From NCBI RefSeq assembly GCF_003323735.1, contig NZ_QOIM01000018.1:62001-126000 (forward strand): a DNA stretch of 64,000 bases, in the 5' to 3' direction. The notes beneath the pieces were generated by a model. That model was not told the DNA's origin. It did not search any database and saw only the letters and a program-made list of their open reading frames with translations. Below are positions 54,165 through 62,917 of the stretch, piece by piece. The DNA is from Streptomyces reniochalinae. GTDB taxonomy: Bacteria > Actinomycetota > Actinomycetes > Streptomycetales > Streptomycetaceae. Position 1 is the first letter of the stretch, and the number at the start of each line of letters is the position of its first letter. A program made the translations under genes and the position numbers.

Positions 54165-54911
54165 GTGACCAACCTCCGTCCCCCTGCCTCCACTACCGCC
54201 CCCGGTGCCCAACGCGCCGAACTCGATCGCGACGTTGTCGCCGACGCGGCCTTGAAGCTGCTCGACGAGGTCGGGCTCGACGGACTGACCGTGCGTCGGC
54301 TCGCGGCCCGGCTCGGCGTGCAGAACCCCGCTCTGTACTGGCATTTCCGCAACAAGCAGGAGCTGCTGGACCTCATGGCCCAACACCTGCAGATGCCACA
54401 GGAGGCACCGCCACCCGGCGACGGTGAGACGTGGGACACATGGATCGCCGCCCGCGCCCACGCCCGCCACCGCCTCCTGCTGTCCCGCCGCGACGGCGCC
54501 CGCCTGATCGCCGGCACCAGCCCCGGGCCCGAAATCGCGGCGTTGGCCGAGGCCGACCTCCGCGTCCTTGTCGGCTTCGGCTTCGATCCGGTGCACGCGA
54601 TGCGCGCGATCATCGCCATCGGGCATTACGTCACCGGATTCACCCTGGAGGAACAGGCCGCACAGAGCCGACGCAGCGAGGGGGCCCCACCGGCACCGCG
54701 GCACGGTAAACGCCGCGGCACCCAGGACGCGGCGCTCGAAAGCGCCCTGGCCCCGCTCCTCATGGAGGCGATCCAGCGCGGCGGCCCCCCGGAATCCCCA
54801 GAAGCATTCGAGCAGGGCCTGACCATGCTCATCGACGGCATGCGCGCCCTGCCGCGCCACCCCGGTGAGAAGAGCATGTTCACGACCGCCCCGCCCCAGG
54901 AGGAGCCCTAG
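54165..54911 (+). CDS. TetR-family repressor (TetR_C type)
   Basis: A 248-residue protein from GTG 54165. DNA-binding domain about residues 20-70: ELDRDVVADAALKLLDEVGLDGLTVRRLAARLGVQNPALYWHFRNKQELLDLM. That sequence and the longer C-terminal domain (about 85-225) match the classical tetracycline-repressor subclass. It probably regulates itself and the divergent DUF998 gene. The ligand is unknown; nothing suggests tetracycline efflux here. Confidence 0.88.
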   Translation: MTNLRPPASTTAPGAQRAELDRDVVADAALKLLDEVGLDGLTVRRLAARLGVQNPALYWHFRNKQELLDLMAQHLQMPQEAPPPGDGETWDTWIAARAHARHRLLLSRRDGARLIAGTSPGPEIAALAEADLRVLVGFGFDPVHAMRAIIAIGHYVTGFTLEEQAAQSRRSEGAPPAPRHGKRRGTQDAALESALAPLLMEAIQRGGPPESPEAFEQGLTMLIDGMRALPRHPGEKSMFTTAPPQEEP

Positions 54912-54942
54912 GCGTTCTGTCCATGGAGGTTGGTGACGGTGT

Positions 54943-55110
54943 TCACCGGCTGGTGGTCTTGAAGGGGGTGAGGTCTTCTGGCTCGGTGTGGATTGCGAGA
55001 TCTGCACCGGCGACCAGCCCGAGACGGCAGCCCGCCGCCAGGCCGTGCGCGAGACCCGTGCAGGGCGCGATGTCGCCCCGCGAGCCCGCCGTCATCACCG
55101 CAACGCGCAT
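54943..55110 (-). pseudogene. Glycosyltransferase N-terminal stub
   Basis: From ATG 55110 the reverse strand encodes 55 residues beginning MRVAVMTAGSRGDIAPCTGLAHGLAAG. This is the hallmark N-terminus of GT1/MGT-type macrolide or sterol glycosyltransferases (normally about 400 residues). After about 40 residues the similarity fades (PEDLTPFKTTSR) and a stop follows. The rest of the gene is gone. With the IS630 remnant 1.6 kb away it marks past rearrangement. Confidence 0.65.
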
Positions 55111-55197
55111 GGCCCAAGTATCCGCGGCCCGCCTGGGCGGGGTGCCGTTCGCGCGCCGCGGTATCGCGAGGGTGCTCCTCAACCGGGCGCCCTCAGG

Positions 55198-55980
55198 TCA
55201 GCCGTGGGCCATCGTGCGGTTCATCGCCAGGTTGGACACCAGCAGCCCTCCGTCGACCGGCAGCGTGACGCCGGTGATCCAGGCCGCGTCCGAGGACGCC
55301 AGGAAGGCGACGGCCGCCGCGATGTCGGACGGCTCACCGACGCGCCCGAGCGGATAGTGGGCCGAGACCTCCGCAAGCATCGCGGCCCGCTCCCGCCACA
55401 CGTCGGTGCGCACGGTGCCCGGTTCGACGAGGTTGACCCGCACGCCCCGCGGGGCCGACTCGACGGCCAGGGTACGGGTCAGGGAGGCGAGTCCGGCCTT
55501 GGCCGCGCTGTAGGCGTGGTCGCCGAAGTGCGCTTCGGCGTTGACGGAGCCGACGCTGACGATCGCCCCCCGGCCAGGGGCCGCGGCCAGCAGAGGCAGC
55601 GCGGCCCGGGCGCACCGGGCCGCGCCGTGCAGGGTCACCTCGAAGTCCTCGTACCAGGCCGCCTCGTCCCATTCCTCGAAGCGGTCCGGGTCGCGGTGGC
55701 AGGAGTAGGCGTTGTTGACCAGCACGTCCAAAGAGCCGAAGGTCTCGGCGGCGCGGGTGACGGCGGACTCGACGGCGGCCGCGTCGCGCACGTCGCAGCC
55801 GTGTGCCTCGGCGGTTCCGCCGTCGGCGCGGACGGCCGCCGCCACCGCGCGGGCGCGCTCCGCGTCCAGGTCGGTGACCAGGACGCGGGCGCCCTCCGCC
55901 GCGAGGCGGTGTGCGACGGCCGCTCCGATGCCCTGTCCGGCGCCGGTCACCAGCGCCGCGTACCCCTCGAATCGTGTCAT
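55198..55980 (-). CDS. Short-chain dehydrogenase/reductase
   Basis: A 260-residue classical SDR. Cofactor motif TGAGQGIGAAVAHRLA, then LDVLVNNAYS and the catalytic block HAYSAAKAGLASLTRTLAVE. The sequence ends with GGLLVSNLAMNRTMAHG. Its ATG overlaps the stop of the SulP gene (ATGA), so it is the third gene of a carbonic anhydrase-SulP-SDR operon. How an oxidoreductase serves bicarbonate transport is unclear; it may be a passenger. Substrate unknown. Confidence 0.87.
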   Translation of the reverse strand: MTRFEGYAALVTGAGQGIGAAVAHRLAAEGARVLVTDLDAERARAVAAAVRADGGTAEAHGCDVRDAAAVESAVTRAAETFGSLDVLVNNAYSCHRDPDRFEEWDEAAWYEDFEVTLHGAARCARAALPLLAAAPGRGAIVSVGSVNAEAHFGDHAYSAAKAGLASLTRTLAVESAPRGVRVNLVEPGTVRTDVWRERAAMLAEVSAHYPLGRVGEPSDIAAAVAFLASSDAAWITGVTLPVDGGLLVSNLAMNRTMAHG

Positions 55981-57515
55981 CCGATCATGCTAGAAGCGCT
56001 CTCCTCCTTGTGGACAGGCTCCGTACGGGCCGCGACCCTGTTGTGCTGCTCCTCCCACTGCGAGAGCGCCAGCGCGCAGGCGTGGTCGACGTGCCGCAGC
56101 TTCTCCAGCCGCAGCTCCACGCGGCGGTCGGCGGGCAGCGCCTCCAAGTGGTCCTGGAGCTTGGGGAGCCGCAGGAAGGTGGCATTGCCCAGCACCATGA
56201 CCCGCAGCGGCTGTCCTTCGCCCGGGTCCTCGGTCTCCACGTGGACGTGCGAGGTCTCCCACGCGGTCTTGACCACCGCCATCAGCAGCCCCAGCAGCAC
56301 GCCCTGGAACATGTCGGTCAGGACGATCGCCAGCGCCGTGACGGCCAGCACCACGGCCTCGGCCCGGTGCTGGCGCCACATCGGCCCCAGGTCTTTGAGC
56401 GGGATCAGCTTCCAGCCCGCGTGCAGCAGCACCCCGGCCAGCGAGCAGAGCGGGATCATGCCGAGTGCGGCGGGGAGGGCCGCGGCGAACAGCAGCAGCC
56501 AGACGCCGTGCAGCACCCGCGAGACCTTCGTCCTCGCTCCGGCCGACACGTTCGCCGAACTGCGGACGATGACCGCGGTCATCGGCAGCGCACCGAGCAC
56601 ACCGCACACGGTGTTGCCGGCGCCCTGGGCCATCAGCTCCTTGTCGTAGCGGGTGCGCGGGCCGTCGTGCAGCCGGTCGACGGCCGCGGCGCTGAACAGC
56701 GACTCCGCTGAGGCGATCAGGGTGAAGGCCAGGACGGTGCTGAGCATGCCGACGGAGGCCAGGGAGGAGAAGTCGGCGAGTCCGGGCGGCTGGACGGAGT
56801 CGAAGAGGCCCTGGACCTCCACCCGTGCCACCGGCAGGTCGAACCCGACGGTCACGCCCGTGGCGAGCAGGACGGCGGCCAGCGGAGCCGGCAGCATCCG
56901 CGAGGCGGCCCGCCACCTGGGCCACAGCAGCAGCACCGCCACGGTGGCCGCGCCGAGGGCGACGGCGATCAGGGCCTCGTTGTCGGCCGCCGTGTCCACC
57001 AGCAGAGCGCCCAGGCCGAGCAGTTTGCCGGGGCCGCTGCCGGGCGCCTCGGCGTCGGCGAGCGCGTAGAGCTGTCCCGCGATCAGCACCATCCCGATCC
57101 CGGCGAGCATGCCCTGGACGACGGAGACGGAGATGGCGCGGAACCAGCGGCCCAGCCGCAGCGCGCCCATCAGCAGTTGCAGCAGTCCGGCGGCGAGCAC
57201 CAGCACTCCCAGGCCGCTGAGCCCGAAGGTGCGTACGGCCTCGAAGACCAGCACCGTGAGTCCTGCGGCGGGGCCGCTGACCTGGAGGCTGCTGCCGGGC
57301 AGCAGCCCGGTGACCAGTCCGCCCACGATGCCGGTGACCAGCCCGAGTTCGGCGGGGACACCGGAGGCGACGGCGATGCCCACGCACAGCGGCAGGGCGA
57401 CGAGGAAGACGACGAGCGAGGCGGTGAAGTCGGCGCGCAGGCTGCCGCGGCCGCGCAGGGGGTTGAGCCGGGCGGCCGGCCCAGAGCCGTGGGTCGTGTT
57501 GTTCGTGTGCGTCAT
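55977..57515 (-). CDS. SulP-family anion transporter (putative bicarbonate transporter)
   Basis: A 512-residue membrane protein from ATG 57515 with GAGGGG upstream. Family blocks: SLVVFLVALPLCVGIAVASGVPAELGLVTGIVGG, SSLQVSGPAAGLTVLVFEAV, and SAESLFSAAAVDRLHDGPRTRYDKELMAQGAGN. About 10-12 helices are followed by a short STAS-like end (about 425-495). SulP proteins carry sulfate or bicarbonate. The carbonic anhydrase 11 bp upstream argues for bicarbonate. It corresponds to the non-fused version of actinobacterial SulP-carbonic anhydrase proteins. Confidence 0.88.
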   Translation of the reverse strand: MTHTNNTTHGSGPAARLNPLRGRGSLRADFTASLVVFLVALPLCVGIAVASGVPAELGLVTGIVGGLVTGLLPGSSLQVSGPAAGLTVLVFEAVRTFGLSGLGVLVLAAGLLQLLMGALRLGRWFRAISVSVVQGMLAGIGMVLIAGQLYALADAEAPGSGPGKLLGLGALLVDTAADNEALIAVALGAATVAVLLLWPRWRAASRMLPAPLAAVLLATGVTVGFDLPVARVEVQGLFDSVQPPGLADFSSLASVGMLSTVLAFTLIASAESLFSAAAVDRLHDGPRTRYDKELMAQGAGNTVCGVLGALPMTAVIVRSSANVSAGARTKVSRVLHGVWLLLFAAALPAALGMIPLCSLAGVLLHAGWKLIPLKDLGPMWRQHRAEAVVLAVTALAIVLTDMFQGVLLGLLMAVVKTAWETSHVHVETEDPGEGQPLRVMVLGNATFLRLPKLQDHLEALPADRRVELRLEKLRHVDHACALALSQWEEQHNRVAARTEPVHKEESASSMIG

Positions 57516-57526
57516 GGCGGTACCCC

Positions 57527-58144
57527 TCACAGCGGCAGGAACGCGTCGGTGCGCGTGTCCAGTTCGTGCACCTGGCCGGTGTCGACGGTGTAGAACCAGC
57601 CGCGCACCCCGAGCCGGCCGGCCGCCTGGCGCTCGGCCACGCACGGGTAGTCGCGCAGCCGTGCGAGCTGGACGCGTACGTGGCGCTGCACGGCGGCGGC
57701 CACGTCGGGGCCGCCGGGAGCGGCGCCGTCGCCCGCCAGTTCCGCGCGGGGCGCCAGTTGGCTGCTCAGCCAGCCGTCGACGGCGGGCACGGCCGCCAGG
57801 TCGTCGCCCCGCGCCCGGGCGCCGACCGCCCCGCAGTGCGAGTGACCGCAGACCACGATCTCGGGCACTTCCAGCACGCACACCGCGTACTCGATCGTGG
57901 CGGCCTCGGCGGTGGGGTGCCCGGTGGCGTAGGGCGGTACGACGTTGCCCGCCGTGCGCAACTCGAACAGCTGTCCTGGCAGGGCTCCGGTGAAGACGGC
58001 GGGCTGGACCCGCGAGTCGGAGCAGGTGAGGAAGAGGGCTTCGGGGGACTGGCCGTCCGCCAGCCGGGCGTAGCGCCCGGCTTCGCCGGCGCGGCCACGG
58101 ACACGTGCGGGGAAAGCACGGGTGTAAGGGAGCAGAGAGCGCAT
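57527..58144 (-). CDS. Beta-class carbonic anhydrase
   Basis: A 205-residue beta-carbonic anhydrase. Zinc ligands Cys41 (CSDSR, with Asp43/Arg45), His101 and Cys104 (GHSHCGA) are all present. LRTAGNVVPPY is also typical. It interconverts CO2 and bicarbonate. It starts the operon and precedes the SulP transporter by 11 bp, so it may supply or use bicarbonate at the membrane. Length is slightly short but complete. Confidence 0.92.
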   Translation of the reverse strand: MRSLLPYTRAFPARVRGRAGEAGRYARLADGQSPEALFLTCSDSRVQPAVFTGALPGQLFELRTAGNVVPPYATGHPTAEAATIEYAVCVLEVPEIVVCGHSHCGAVGARARGDDLAAVPAVDGWLSSQLAPRAELAGDGAAPGGPDVAAAVQRHVRVQLARLRDYPCVAERQAAGRLGVRGWFYTVDTGQVHELDTRTDAFLPL

Positions 58145-58317
58145 GCGGTTACCTTGCGTTCCGGTGAAGATGCGGTGAGTGAGGCCGGAACGGCAGCCCG
58201 CGGCGGGCCCCGCGTCGCACCGCCAGGGATGTCGCCGTACGGCCGTACGTCGCCGTACGGCGCTGGACATCGCCAAGGGGGACGGGGGTCACACGTGTGC
58301 GGGTGCCGTGGCCGTGC

Positions 58318-58692
58318 TCAGTGCCGGAACACCTGGTGCAGGACGGGAACCTCGACGGATCTGCTCCACGGCACACCCGCGCTCCCGGTCTCGGGGAGCG
58401 CGCTGGTGTGGGTGGCGGCCAGGGAGTGGGCCACGCGGCAGCCCGCGAACAGCGGTCGTTCGCCGGGAGGCGGCGGCGAGGTGGGGGCGCGTGCGGCGCG
58501 GCGTGCCTGGCAGCCGGTGTTCTCGTGCTCGACCTCACCCGGCGCCGAGAGCGCCGAGGACTGGGCGGCGGTGGGCGCGCGTTCGGCCGTCGCCGACGGG
58601 AGGGCGCTCGCGCCCTGGGCTGCCAGCAGCACGGCGAGGAGCAGCGCGAAGGCGTGGAGGCACGCCCGTGCGGCGGTCACACAGCGACGCAT
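58318..58692 (-). CDS. Small secreted protein, function unknown
   Basis: A 124-residue protein from ATG 58692 with an excellent ribosome site (GGGAGGGGG). Signal peptide RRCVTAARACLHAFALLLAVLLAAQGASALP with likely cleavage near residue 30. The mature part is Ala/Pro/Ser-rich with two cysteines (near 59 and 83) and ends VPVLHQVFRH. No domain is recognised. Exported by prediction. It lies upstream of the carbonic anhydrase operon on the same strand, with 173 bp between. Confidence 0.6.
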   Translation of the reverse strand: MRRCVTAARACLHAFALLLAVLLAAQGASALPSATAERAPTAAQSSALSAPGEVEHENTGCQARRAARAPTSPPPPGERPLFAGCRVAHSLAATHTSALPETGSAGVPWSRSVEVPVLHQVFRH

Positions 58693-58926
58693 GGCCCCCT
58701 CCCGGTTCGCCGGTCGCGTCTGGAGGTCTCCATCGTCACCCACGCTGCGTGACGAATCGCTGCGCTTTCGGTGAACAGCCGGTGAACTCACCCGGGAGGG
58801 GCAAGGTCTTTCGCTCGCACCCCGTTCTTTTCGGCCGCAACGGCCGGAAGTGGCCGAAGGGGCGCCGAGGCACGCACCGGCGCGACTGGTCGATACCCGA
58901 ACTGCTGTACCCGTGACCGGTGCGGT

Positions 58927-59793
58927 TCAGCCCTTGAAGGCGCCCTGCAACAGGCCCGCGACGAAGCTCCGCTGGAAGAGCACGTACACGATCGTGATGG
59001 GCAGCATCACCAGGATCGTGCCCGCCGCCAGCATCGGTACGTCCGTGTTGTTCTGCCCGACGAAGAAGCCGAGCCCCGCCGGCGCCGTGCGCTTGGTCGC
59101 GTCCTGGATGAGCACCAGCACCAGCAGGAACTGGTTCCACGACCACATGAACACCAGCACCCCCAGCGTCGTCAGGGCGGGACGGGCCAGCGGCAGCAGC
59201 ACGCGGAAGAGCACCGTCCACGAGGACGCCCCGTCGATCCGTGCCGCCTCCACCAGCTGAGGGGGAGTGGCGCGGAAGTGCGTGCGCATCCAGAAGACGC
59301 CGAACGGCAGGAACAGCGCGATCTCCACCAGGACGACCCCCAGGTAGGAGTCGGTCAGCCCGATGTTGCGCAGGTCGAAGTAGAGCGGGACGACGATGAG
59401 TTCCACCGGAATCGTCAGCCCCGCCACGAACAGCGCCGCCACCCCGTCGCCGCCGGGCAGCCGCATCGTCCCCAGCGCGTAGCCGGCGAGCCCGGCCAGC
59501 ACCAGCGAGGCCGGCACCACGCCGACGGCGATGAGCGCACTGGAGCGCATCAGCGAGGAGAAGCCCGCCACCGTCCACGCCTGCCGGTAGTTGTCCAGGC
59601 TCCAGCGCTCCGGCCACTCCATGCCCACCACCGGCTCACCCGAGGGCTGCATGGACGCCAGGAAGACGCTGAGGAACGGGACGACGACAGCGACCGCCCC
59701 CGCCGTCAGCAGCACGTACCCGGACCAGCGCTCCGTCCGGCCCGTCCAGCGGCCTGCGGCCGCCCCGGTCACACCCGCACCCCCACGCCTCAC
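58927..59793 (-). CDS. Carbohydrate ABC transporter permease (MalG type)
   Basis: A 288-residue membrane protein from GTG 59793 with six helices. The EAA loop reads VEAARIDGASSWTVLFRVLLPLARP, the docking site for the ATPase. It forms a heterodimer with the permease encoded just upstream, whose stop overlaps this GTG. Part of a leftward SBP-MalF-MalG operon. No ATPase gene is present. Confidence 0.9.
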   Translation of the reverse strand: MRRGGAGVTGAAAGRWTGRTERWSGYVLLTAGAVAVVVPFLSVFLASMQPSGEPVVGMEWPERWSLDNYRQAWTVAGFSSLMRSSALIAVGVVPASLVLAGLAGYALGTMRLPGGDGVAALFVAGLTIPVELIVVPLYFDLRNIGLTDSYLGVVLVEIALFLPFGVFWMRTHFRATPPQLVEAARIDGASSWTVLFRVLLPLARPALTTLGVLVFMWSWNQFLLVLVLIQDATKRTAPAGLGFFVGQNNTDVPMLAAGTILVMLPITIVYVLFQRSFVAGLLQGAFKG

Positions 59794-60737
59794 GTCCTCT
59801 CCGTCCGCGACAGGCGGTTGATGACGTAGACCAACACCAGGATCAGCAGGCTCAGCACCACTCCCAGCGCCGAGGCCAACCCCACCTTCCCGTCGGAGAA
59901 CGCCAGCTTGTAGACCAGCAGCCCCGGCACGGTCGTCTCCTCACCGGGACCGCCGCCCGTGGTGACGTAGACGATGTCGAAGCTGGCCAGTGCGGCGACC
60001 GTGGTCACCGTCAGCGCCACGGCCAGCTCGCCGCGCAACTGCGGGAGCGTCACCGAGACGAACTCCCTCACCGGGCCCGCGCCATCCAGCCGCGCCGCCT
60101 CGTACAGCTGCGGGTCGATCTTGTGCACCCCCGCCAGGAACAGCATCATGCACAGCCCGCTGAGCACCCAGGTGCCCACCAGCCCCACCGCGACCAGCGC
60201 CCAGTCGAAGTCGCCCAGCCACGCGCGCGCCCAGCCGCCGAGCCCGATCCCGCCCAGCGTCTCGTTGATCAGCCCGTCCTCGCCGTACAGCCACCGCCAG
60301 GTCACCCCCACCGCGACCAGCGGCACCACCTGCGGCAGCATGAACAGCAGCCGGTAGACACCCAGGCCACGGCCCCGGCCCCGGGAGCCGGCGCCCCCGA
60401 TCGAGGACCTGGGCAGGCAGAGCAGCCCCGTCATCACCAGGCCCGCCAGGATCGGCAGGAGAGCGAAGAAGACGACGAGGACCAGCGCGTTGACCACCGC
60501 GCCGCGCAACGCCGGATCGGCGAACACCTCCCGGTAGTTGCGCAGCCCCGCCCACTCGCCCAGCGTCACCCCGTCCCACTCGAACAGCGACAGGTAGGCG
60601 GTGTGCAGCGCGGGCAGCACCGCGAACGCCAGATAGACGGCGGCAGCGGGCAGCACGTAGAGGTAGCCGCGCCAGGCGCGGCCCGCACGGCGCCCGGTGC
60701 GGCCGTGCCGCGCCCGCGGCTCTGTGGCCGCTGTCAT
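59790..60737 (-). CDS. Carbohydrate ABC transporter permease (MalF type)
   Basis: A 315-residue membrane protein from ATG 60737, coupled by ATGA to the binding-protein gene. After a basic leader come about six helices; the EAA-type loop is YEAARLDGAGPVREFVSVTLPQL. Forms the membrane channel together with the MalG-type partner. The substrate is probably a sugar or oligosaccharide. Confidence 0.9.
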   Translation of the reverse strand: MTAATEPRARHGRTGRRAGRAWRGYLYVLPAAAVYLAFAVLPALHTAYLSLFEWDGVTLGEWAGLRNYREVFADPALRGAVVNALVLVVFFALLPILAGLVMTGLLCLPRSSIGGAGSRGRGRGLGVYRLLFMLPQVVPLVAVGVTWRWLYGEDGLINETLGGIGLGGWARAWLGDFDWALVAVGLVGTWVLSGLCMMLFLAGVHKIDPQLYEAARLDGAGPVREFVSVTLPQLRGELAVALTVTTVAALASFDIVYVTTGGGPGEETTVPGLLVYKLAFSDGKVGLASALGVVLSLLILVLVYVINRLSRTERT

Positions 60738-62077
60738 CGCCCGCTCCCGTACCGCTCGTCCCACACGTCCTGGAGCGAGGCCAGATAGCCCTTCGGCGTC
60801 GTACGGCCCGCGAGGAGCTTTTGCACACCCGCCCGCAGCGGGTCGAGCATGCCCGGCGCGGTGAAGTCGGGGAAGTGGTTCATACCGTCGTCGTCTGTGA
60901 CCCGCCGGTGGGCCCGCGCCACCTCACCCAGCACGCCGTCCGGCGTGGGCGCGGCCTTCTCGTCGACCGGCAGGAACCCGTTCGCGGCGACGATCTTCTG
61001 TGCCTCTTTCGAGGCGAGGAAGTCGAGGAAGGCGCCGGCGGCGCGCGGATGCCGGGTGCGGGAGGAGATCGCGTAGGAGACGCTGAAGCCCGAGGAGACG
61101 GCCCGCGCGCCCTGCCGCGCCGCGGGCATCAGGAAGAAGCCCGCCTTCTTCCCCATCGACTCCGACAGCTGCCCCGCCGCCCAGTTGCCGTTGACGAGGA
61201 AGACGCTGCGGCCGCGCACGAAGGCGCCGGTCGAGTCGTTCTGGGTGGTCCCGCCCGCGGCCTCGCCGACGTAGCCCTTACGGCTCCACTCCACCAGCTT
61301 GGCGGTGGCCGCCAGTGCCTCCTCGGTCTCGATGGTGGCGCCCTTGGCCCCCTTGACCCAGGCGCGGTACTTCTCGGGCTCCATCGCGTTGTTGAGCAGC
61401 GCCGCCCACAGGTGCAGCCCGCCCGAGTCGAGCGCGCCGACACCCAGCGGAGTCATCCCGGCCTTCTTGACGGCGGCGAGCTGCCGGTCGAACTCGGCCA
61501 GCGTGCGGGGCGGGCGGCTGAGGCCGGCCTTCCGTGCCAGCTCCTTGTTGTAGTAGATCCCCGTCATCGACAGCCCGGCAGGTACCCCGTACAGGTGATC
61601 CCCCTCGGCGGCGCGCTCACCGGAGCCGGTGAGCTGGTCCAGACCGGCGGCCGGGAACTTCTTCCGCCAGCCGTAGGCGTCCCGGTACGGGCCCAGGTCC
61701 AGGATGTCGCCGCGGGCGGCGATGTCGTCCATGCCGACGGCGAACTGCGCGAGGTCGGGCGCCGTGTCCGAGGCCATGGTGAGCTTGATGCTCTGCACGT
61801 AGTCGGCGAACTGCGTGTACCGCGGTTCGATGGTGATACGCGGATACCTCTTGTGGAACGCCGCCGCCAGCGCGTCCACCAGCGCGGGAGCGTCCGCGAA
61901 GGTGAGGGAGAGGGTGATGTCCTCCCGCGGGACGGCCGTCTGTGACGGCACCGTCCTGGGCCGGTCCGGATCGGCCGCCGTCCCCGGGGTCAGCGCTCCA
62001 CAGGCCGTGACCAGCACCGTGAGCAGCGCGAGGAACACGGGCAGACGTGTCCGTGCGGCCATGCCGTGCCCGTCCAT
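60734..62077 (-). CDS. Sugar-binding lipoprotein of ABC transporter
   Basis: A 447-residue extracellular binding protein (SBP_bac_1 type). The signal ends in a lipobox LVTAC, so Cys26 would be lipidated. It has FADAPALVDALAAAFHKRYPRITIEP, YNKELARKAGLSRPPRTLAEFDRQL and VNGNWAAGQL. Start at 62077 or ATG 62062. It delivers a sugar to the MalF/MalG permeases. The family relies on a shared ATPase (MsiK) in Streptomyces, which explains why no ATPase lies here. Ligand not predictable. Confidence 0.9.
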   Translation of the reverse strand: MDGHGMAARTRLPVFLALLTVLVTACGALTPGTAADPDRPRTVPSQTAVPREDITLSLTFADAPALVDALAAAFHKRYPRITIEPRYTQFADYVQSIKLTMASDTAPDLAQFAVGMDDIAARGDILDLGPYRDAYGWRKKFPAAGLDQLTGSGERAAEGDHLYGVPAGLSMTGIYYNKELARKAGLSRPPRTLAEFDRQLAAVKKAGMTPLGVGALDSGGLHLWAALLNNAMEPEKYRAWVKGAKGATIETEEALAATAKLVEWSRKGYVGEAAGGTTQNDSTGAFVRGRSVFLVNGNWAAGQLSESMGKKAGFFLMPAARQGARAVSSGFSVSYAISSRTRHPRAAGAFLDFLASKEAQKIVAANGFLPVDEKAAPTPDGVLGEVARAHRRVTDDDGMNHFPDFTAPGMLDPLRAGVQKLLAGRTTPKGYLASLQDVWDERYGSGR

Positions 62078-62214
62078 ACGCGCCCCCGTCCAAGCGTCCG
62101 CGGCTGCGAGCGGGTCAGGACCGTACCAGCGGCGCCCCGCACCGGCCAGACCGCCGGGTGCCGCGCGGGAACCGGTGCCACTATGGAGACAGGCCCCCCG
62201 AATGTGGAGGAAAG

Positions 62215-62571
62215 ATGTTCGAACCGGACGACATCCGGGAGTGGCGCGGACACGACGTGGTCGACGGCAGCGGCAGCAGGATCGGCTCGCTGGAGTCGGT
62301 GTACGTGGACACCGCCACCGACCAGCCCTCCTTCGCCACCGTGACCGTGGGCATGCCCACCCGCCACCGCCTGGTCTTCGTTCCCCTGGCCGGAGCCACC
62401 GTCGGTCCCCGGTACCTCAAGGTGAAATACCCGAAGGGCCAGGTGAAGGACGCCCCGTCCCTCGGAACCGACGATGTGCTCGCCGCCGAGGACGAGCCGT
62501 CCGTCTACGCGCACTACGAGCTGGAGTACGTCCCCGGCGCGGGCGGCGAACGCCGCCTGGCGCGCCGCTGA
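62215..62571 (+). CDS. PRC-barrel domain protein
   Basis: A 118-residue protein from ATG 62215 with GGAGG 4 bases upstream. A PRC-barrel fold spans about residues 5-80 (DIREWRGHDVVDGSGSRIGSLESVYVDTATDQPSFATV). PRC barrels occur in RNA processing (RimM) and photosynthetic proteins; standalone forms in actinomycetes are uncharacterised, sometimes stress-induced. Followed after 15 bp by a 56-residue membrane protein gene, probably one operon. Confidence 0.82.
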   Translation: MFEPDDIREWRGHDVVDGSGSRIGSLESVYVDTATDQPSFATVTVGMPTRHRLVFVPLAGATVGPRYLKVKYPKGQVKDAPSLGTDDVLAAEDEPSVYAHYELEYVPGAGGERRLARR

Positions 62572-62586
62572 GCGGGGGAGGGTGAG

Positions 62587-62757
62587 ATGGCGCTGTTCCT
62601 GTTCCTGGTCCTCGTGGCCATCGCGCTGGGCATCCTCGGCGCGGTCCTCAAGGGCCTCTTCTATCTGCTGATCATCGGTATCGTCGTCGCCCTGATCGCC
62701 TTCTTGTGGGCGGCCTACCGCATCACCACCCGCACCGGCAGACGCCGCGTGCGGTGA
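62587..62757 (+). CDS. 56-residue membrane protein
   Basis: A short gene from ATG 62587 with GGGGGAGG upstream. Two hydrophobic stretches (LFLFLVLVAIALGILGAVL and FYLLIIGIVVALIAFLWAAY) and a basic end (RTGRRRVR), so a small two-helix membrane protein with positive-inside tail. It is 15 bp after the PRC-barrel gene and its stop runs into a strong terminator. Hydrophobic coding and clean signals support reality; function unknown. Confidence 0.7.
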   Translation: MALFLFLVLVAIALGILGAVLKGLFYLLIIGIVVALIAFLWAAYRITTRTGRRRVR

Positions 62758-62785
62758 CCCGGCGGGCCCTGTGGGGCCCGCCGGG
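62758..62785 (+). terminator. Terminator of PRC-barrel/small membrane protein operon
   Basis: CCCGGCGGGCCC immediately after the stop codon pairs perfectly over 12 bp with 62774-62785 around a TGTG loop. Confidence 0.8.
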
Positions 62786-62917
62786 GGCCTCGTGCCGAGC
62801 GGCCCGCGCCCGCCGGCCCCAACCCCCGCTGAGCGTGCCCGCGCCCTCCGGGTGCCCGCGTCGAGGGGCTCCGCCCGCCCGCCGCCCCGAGGGCGGGCGA
62901 CCCGGGCGGGGGCTTCG

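Noticed and set aside
54165..54911. Tetracycline resistance regulator
   Set aside because: It is in the TetR_C subclass, but the divergent gene is DUF998, not a tetracycline exporter.
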